Below, in pieces: positions 61,481-64,000 of a DNA stretch of 64,000 nucleotides. The notes under the pieces are model-generated. The model was not told where the DNA came from and ran no database searches. It was given only the letters and a program-made list of their open reading frames with translations. Each line of letters starts with the position of its first letter. Position 1 is the stretch's first letter. Position numbers and translations under genes: made by a program. The stretch is from Carboxylicivirga sp. M1479 (GTDB lineage: Bacteria > Bacteroidota > Bacteroidia > Bacteroidales > Marinilabiliaceae): positions 62,001 through 126,000 of the forward strand of contig NZ_VKDE01000002.1 of NCBI RefSeq assembly GCF_007097485.1, read 5' to 3'.

Positions 61481-63952
61481 TTAAGCAGGATCAACATCTA
61501 TCTGGAAGGTAACAGAGCGAAATTGCGGCTGTGCCTGTAAGCTAAAAATAGCTTCACGCATAAGGTGTTTAACCTTGTTGGGTGATGCTTTCTTTTCCAG
61601 TTTTATTAATACCTTTTTTATAAACAAGTTCTGAATCCGGTTAATAACGGGTGCTTGTGGACCTAGGACACGACTGCCAAAGATTACACGCAATTGGTCG
61701 GCAAGTAAAGCTGATGCTTTGTTGCATACTTGCGGTTCTTTGTGTTTGATGGTGATGTAGATAAGGCGATAAAATGGTGGGTATTTAAACGCTTGCCTTT
61801 CTTCCAATTGCCCCTTGTAATGCTGAATGAAGTTGTGGTTAATTACATCCATAATTACCGGATGCTTAGGGTTGGATGTTTGTAAAATTACCAAGCCTCT
61901 TTTGCGTTTTCTACCTGCTCTTCCACTTACCTGTGTCATTAACTGGTAGCTGCGTTCAAAAGCTCTGAAATCTGGGTAGTTAAGCATGTTATCAGCATTA
62001 AGAATGCCTACCACACTCACATTGTCAAAATCCAGTCCTTTGGAAATCATTTGAGTGCCAATTAGTATGTGTACTTCGCCATCTTCAAATTTCTTGATGA
62101 TTTTATCGTAGCCTGCCTTGCTTTTGGTTGTATCCAAATCCATTCGAGCAACTTTATGGTCGGGATAAAGCAGGCTCATTTCTTCTTCAATTTTCTCGGT
62201 TCCAAAACCTCTGGTTTCAATGGCAGGACTATGACATGCCGGACAAACAGTAGGTAATGGTGTACTATGGTTACAATAATGACACACCAATTGATTCAAG
62301 TGTTTGTGGTAAGTCATGCTTACATCGCAATTGGTACACTTGGCCACATAAGCACATTGTCCGCACTCAATAAACGGACTAAAACCCCGGCGGTTTTGAA
62401 ATAAGATGACTTGTTCGCCCTTTTGCAGTGCCTCATCAATTTTCTCTAATAACATGGGTGAGAAATGTGAGTTCATCTGCTTTTTTCGCTTGGCCTCACG
62501 CACATCAACAGCCTTAATCTCTGGCATTTCAATGCCCTCAAATCGTTGCAATAGCTCAACCAAAGCATATTTGCCCTGTTGTGCGTTGTAATACGATTCA
62601 ATAGATGGGGTGGCTGTTCCTAAAAGTGTTTTGGCACCAAACAAACTGCTTAATACGATGGCAGCATCGCGTGCATGGTAGCGGGGAGCAGGATCAAATT
62701 GCTTGTAGGTATTTTCATGTTCCTCATCAACAATGATTAAGCCTAAATTGCTAAACGGTAGAAAGATGGATGAGCGAACGCCCACAATCAATTGGTAATT
62801 TTTTTGCTTTTGAAGGTTTTGCCATGCCTCTACCCGTTCTGCATCGGCAAACTTACTATGGTAGATGCCCATTTTATTGCCAAAGTGCTTGAGTAATCGC
62901 GATGTTATTTGCGTTGTTAGTGCAATCTCTGGTAGGAGGTACAGTACTTGTTTGCCCAATTTGAGTTGCTCCTCAATCAGGTGAATGTATATCTCGGTTT
63001 TACCACCTGAGGTAACGCCATGTAATAGTGTTACAGCGTGGGTTTCAAAGCTTGTTTTAATTTCGTCATAAGCGGTTTGTTGAACCTCGCTAAGGGCATT
63101 GGCCATTTGCACTTCTTTCTCAGCTAAATCAATTCGGTCGATCGCTCGCTCTTGTTCTAATAAAACCTCCTTGTTGCAGAGTTCCTTTAAGGCAGCAGCA
63201 CTGGCATTGGCCTTTTTAAGCAATTCGGCCTTGGCTACAACATTGTTGGTAATGGCTCCGTTTAAACCACCAACTTGCGATAAGAGGGTCATTAATAACT
63301 CCTGCTGCTTGGGAGCACGCGATAATTGATCAAAAGTAGTTTGAAGTACCTCTTCCGATTGACATTTTGGATGAAGTGAAATTAGTTTCTCGGTTTTGGC
63401 TTTATAACTTTCCTTTAGCCGCTCGTTAATAAAAACCGCATTGTACTCTAGCAGACGTTTAATTATTGGTAAGCTGTTTTTTAATCCACTTAGTTGATTA
63501 ACATCGTTAATGGAACATACTTTTTTGCCTGCTATAATATCAAGTATTTTGTTTTCTCTATCGGATAAGGGGGACTCCGCAACAAAATCAGCATTGTAAA
63601 TAATGCGTGTTTCACTTTCCATTTTCAAGCCTGAGGGTAAGGCTGCTTTATAAACCTCCCCAAGTGTACACTGGTAATAGTCGGCAATCCAGTCCCAAAA
63701 TTTTAGTTGAAAAGCATTTACCACCGCTTCCTCATCCAAAATTGAACTGATGTCCTTGGTTTCGTACTCTTCGGGTTTGTTATGATGCAGGTGATAAACA
63801 ATGCCTGAATACACTTTTTTCTTGCCAAAAGGAACCACTACTCGTTTGCCAACTGCAATTAAATGAGATTGATCGGCTGGAATAGAATAGGTAAATAGCC
63901 TTGGTAAAGGCACAGGTAATATAATATCGGCAAATAGTGGTTGGTAATTCAT
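61481..63952 (-). CDS. priA: Primosomal replication helicase PriA
   Basis: An 823-residue DNA helicase restarting stalled forks. N-terminal 3'-DNA-binding domain (ILPVPLPRLFTYSIP), Walker A in LLHGVTSGGKTEIYI, DEEH box in LIIVDEEHENTYKQF, zinc-binding cysteines in CGQCAYVAKCTNCD and CHYCN...CPACH, and helicase C motifs (ILIGTQMISKGLDFDNVSVV, QVSGRAGR). Full length and intact. It is convergent with gmhA; the 118-bp gap between them has only a weak hairpin around 61416-61461. Confidence 0.98.
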   Translation of the reverse strand: MNYQPLFADIILPVPLPRLFTYSIPADQSHLIAVGKRVVVPFGKKKVYSGIVYHLHHNKPEEYETKDISSILDEEAVVNAFQLKFWDWIADYYQCTLGEVYKAALPSGLKMESETRIIYNADFVAESPLSDRENKILDIIAGKKVCSINDVNQLSGLKNSLPIIKRLLEYNAVFINERLKESYKAKTEKLISLHPKCQSEEVLQTTFDQLSRAPKQQELLMTLLSQVGGLNGAITNNVVAKAELLKKANASAAALKELCNKEVLLEQERAIDRIDLAEKEVQMANALSEVQQTAYDEIKTSFETHAVTLLHGVTSGGKTEIYIHLIEEQLKLGKQVLYLLPEIALTTQITSRLLKHFGNKMGIYHSKFADAERVEAWQNLQKQKNYQLIVGVRSSIFLPFSNLGLIIVDEEHENTYKQFDPAPRYHARDAAIVLSSLFGAKTLLGTATPSIESYYNAQQGKYALVELLQRFEGIEMPEIKAVDVREAKRKKQMNSHFSPMLLEKIDEALQKGEQVILFQNRRGFSPFIECGQCAYVAKCTNCDVSMTYHKHLNQLVCHYCNHSTPLPTVCPACHSPAIETRGFGTEKIEEEMSLLYPDHKVARMDLDTTKSKAGYDKIIKKFEDGEVHILIGTQMISKGLDFDNVSVVGILNADNMLNYPDFRAFERSYQLMTQVSGRAGRKRKRGLVILQTSNPKHPVIMDVINHNFIQHYKGQLEERQAFKYPPFYRLIYITIKHKEPQVCNKASALLADQLRVIFGSRVLGPQAPVINRIQNLFIKKVLIKLEKKASPNKVKHLMREAIFSLQAQPQFRSVTFQIDVDPA

Positions 63953-64000
63953 GCATTATTCTTGAGGTGGTAAAGATACAATAGTTCATTCGTTTTTTAG

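Overview
The window looks like a chromosomal segment of a Bacteroidota bacterium, possibly near Marinilabiliales (an inference from gene content only). It encodes a SusB-type GH97 enzyme, a GH20 hexosaminidase lipoprotein, a long TonB-dependent receptor with a carboxypeptidase-like N-terminal domain, a two-component-propeller sensor, DUF5683, tandem rhomboids and many LxxC lipoproteins. There are almost no Shine-Dalgarno sequences, and several starts are preceded by the Bacteroidota -7 element TAnnTTTG. No rRNA, tRNA, CRISPR array or prophage was seen.

Layout. 0-7.2 kb: start of an FAD oxidoreductase running off the left edge, GH20, then a decayed accessory stretch with palindromic repeats, a 21-bp minisatellite, a FISUMP lipoprotein, two lipoproteins sharing a duplicated leader, two gene stubs and a truncated REP-associated transposase between inverted REPs, then ung. 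7.2-11.9 kb: a dispersed repeat in two places, an OprB-like porin and an orphan MCP/CheW pair. 11.9-17.1 kb: a glycosidase / VOC / GH97 operon with a LacI-type palindrome upstream. 17.5-26.5 kb: a phosphate-linked block of beta-helix lipoprotein, TonB receptor, PiT transporter with a PhoU-like tail, and a PhoR/PhoB-like pair. 26.6-30.9 kb: SPOR lipoprotein, a frameshifted DUF1800 gene, DUF1501, heptose kinase. 31-35 kb: parA-parB-DUF5683-MltD. 35-42.6 kb: SGNH/MBOAT acyl-transfer pair, a giant propeller sensor whose phospho-acceptor His is replaced by Lys, and a YugP-like peptidase. 42.7-49.7 kb: RDD plus a SpoIIM-membrane-DUF4129-DUF4350-MoxR-DUF58 operon. 50-52.8 kb: a truncated PLP-enzyme-like protein lacking the Lys, then a PlcP-like metallophosphoesterase and a glycosyltransferase. 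52.7-64 kb: housekeeping (folA, thyA, EEP nuclease, two rhomboids, mutL, K+ channel, gmhA, priA).

The most coherent new story is phosphate. Direct repeats of TTAACAN with an 11-bp period, the same architecture as PhoP boxes of Bacillus subtilis, lie upstream of the beta-helix lipoprotein, the TonB receptor and the pit/histidine-kinase divergent promoters. The three minus-strand promoters share the same perfect -7 octamer TACATTTG and none has a TTTG at -33, as expected for activator-dependent promoters. A looser array of the same period precedes the PLP-like gene, and the next two genes resemble the PlcP/glycosyltransferase pair used elsewhere for replacing phospholipids by glycolipids under phosphate stress. 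I infer a Pho regulon that includes an uncharacterised TonB receptor/beta-helix lipoprotein uptake system.
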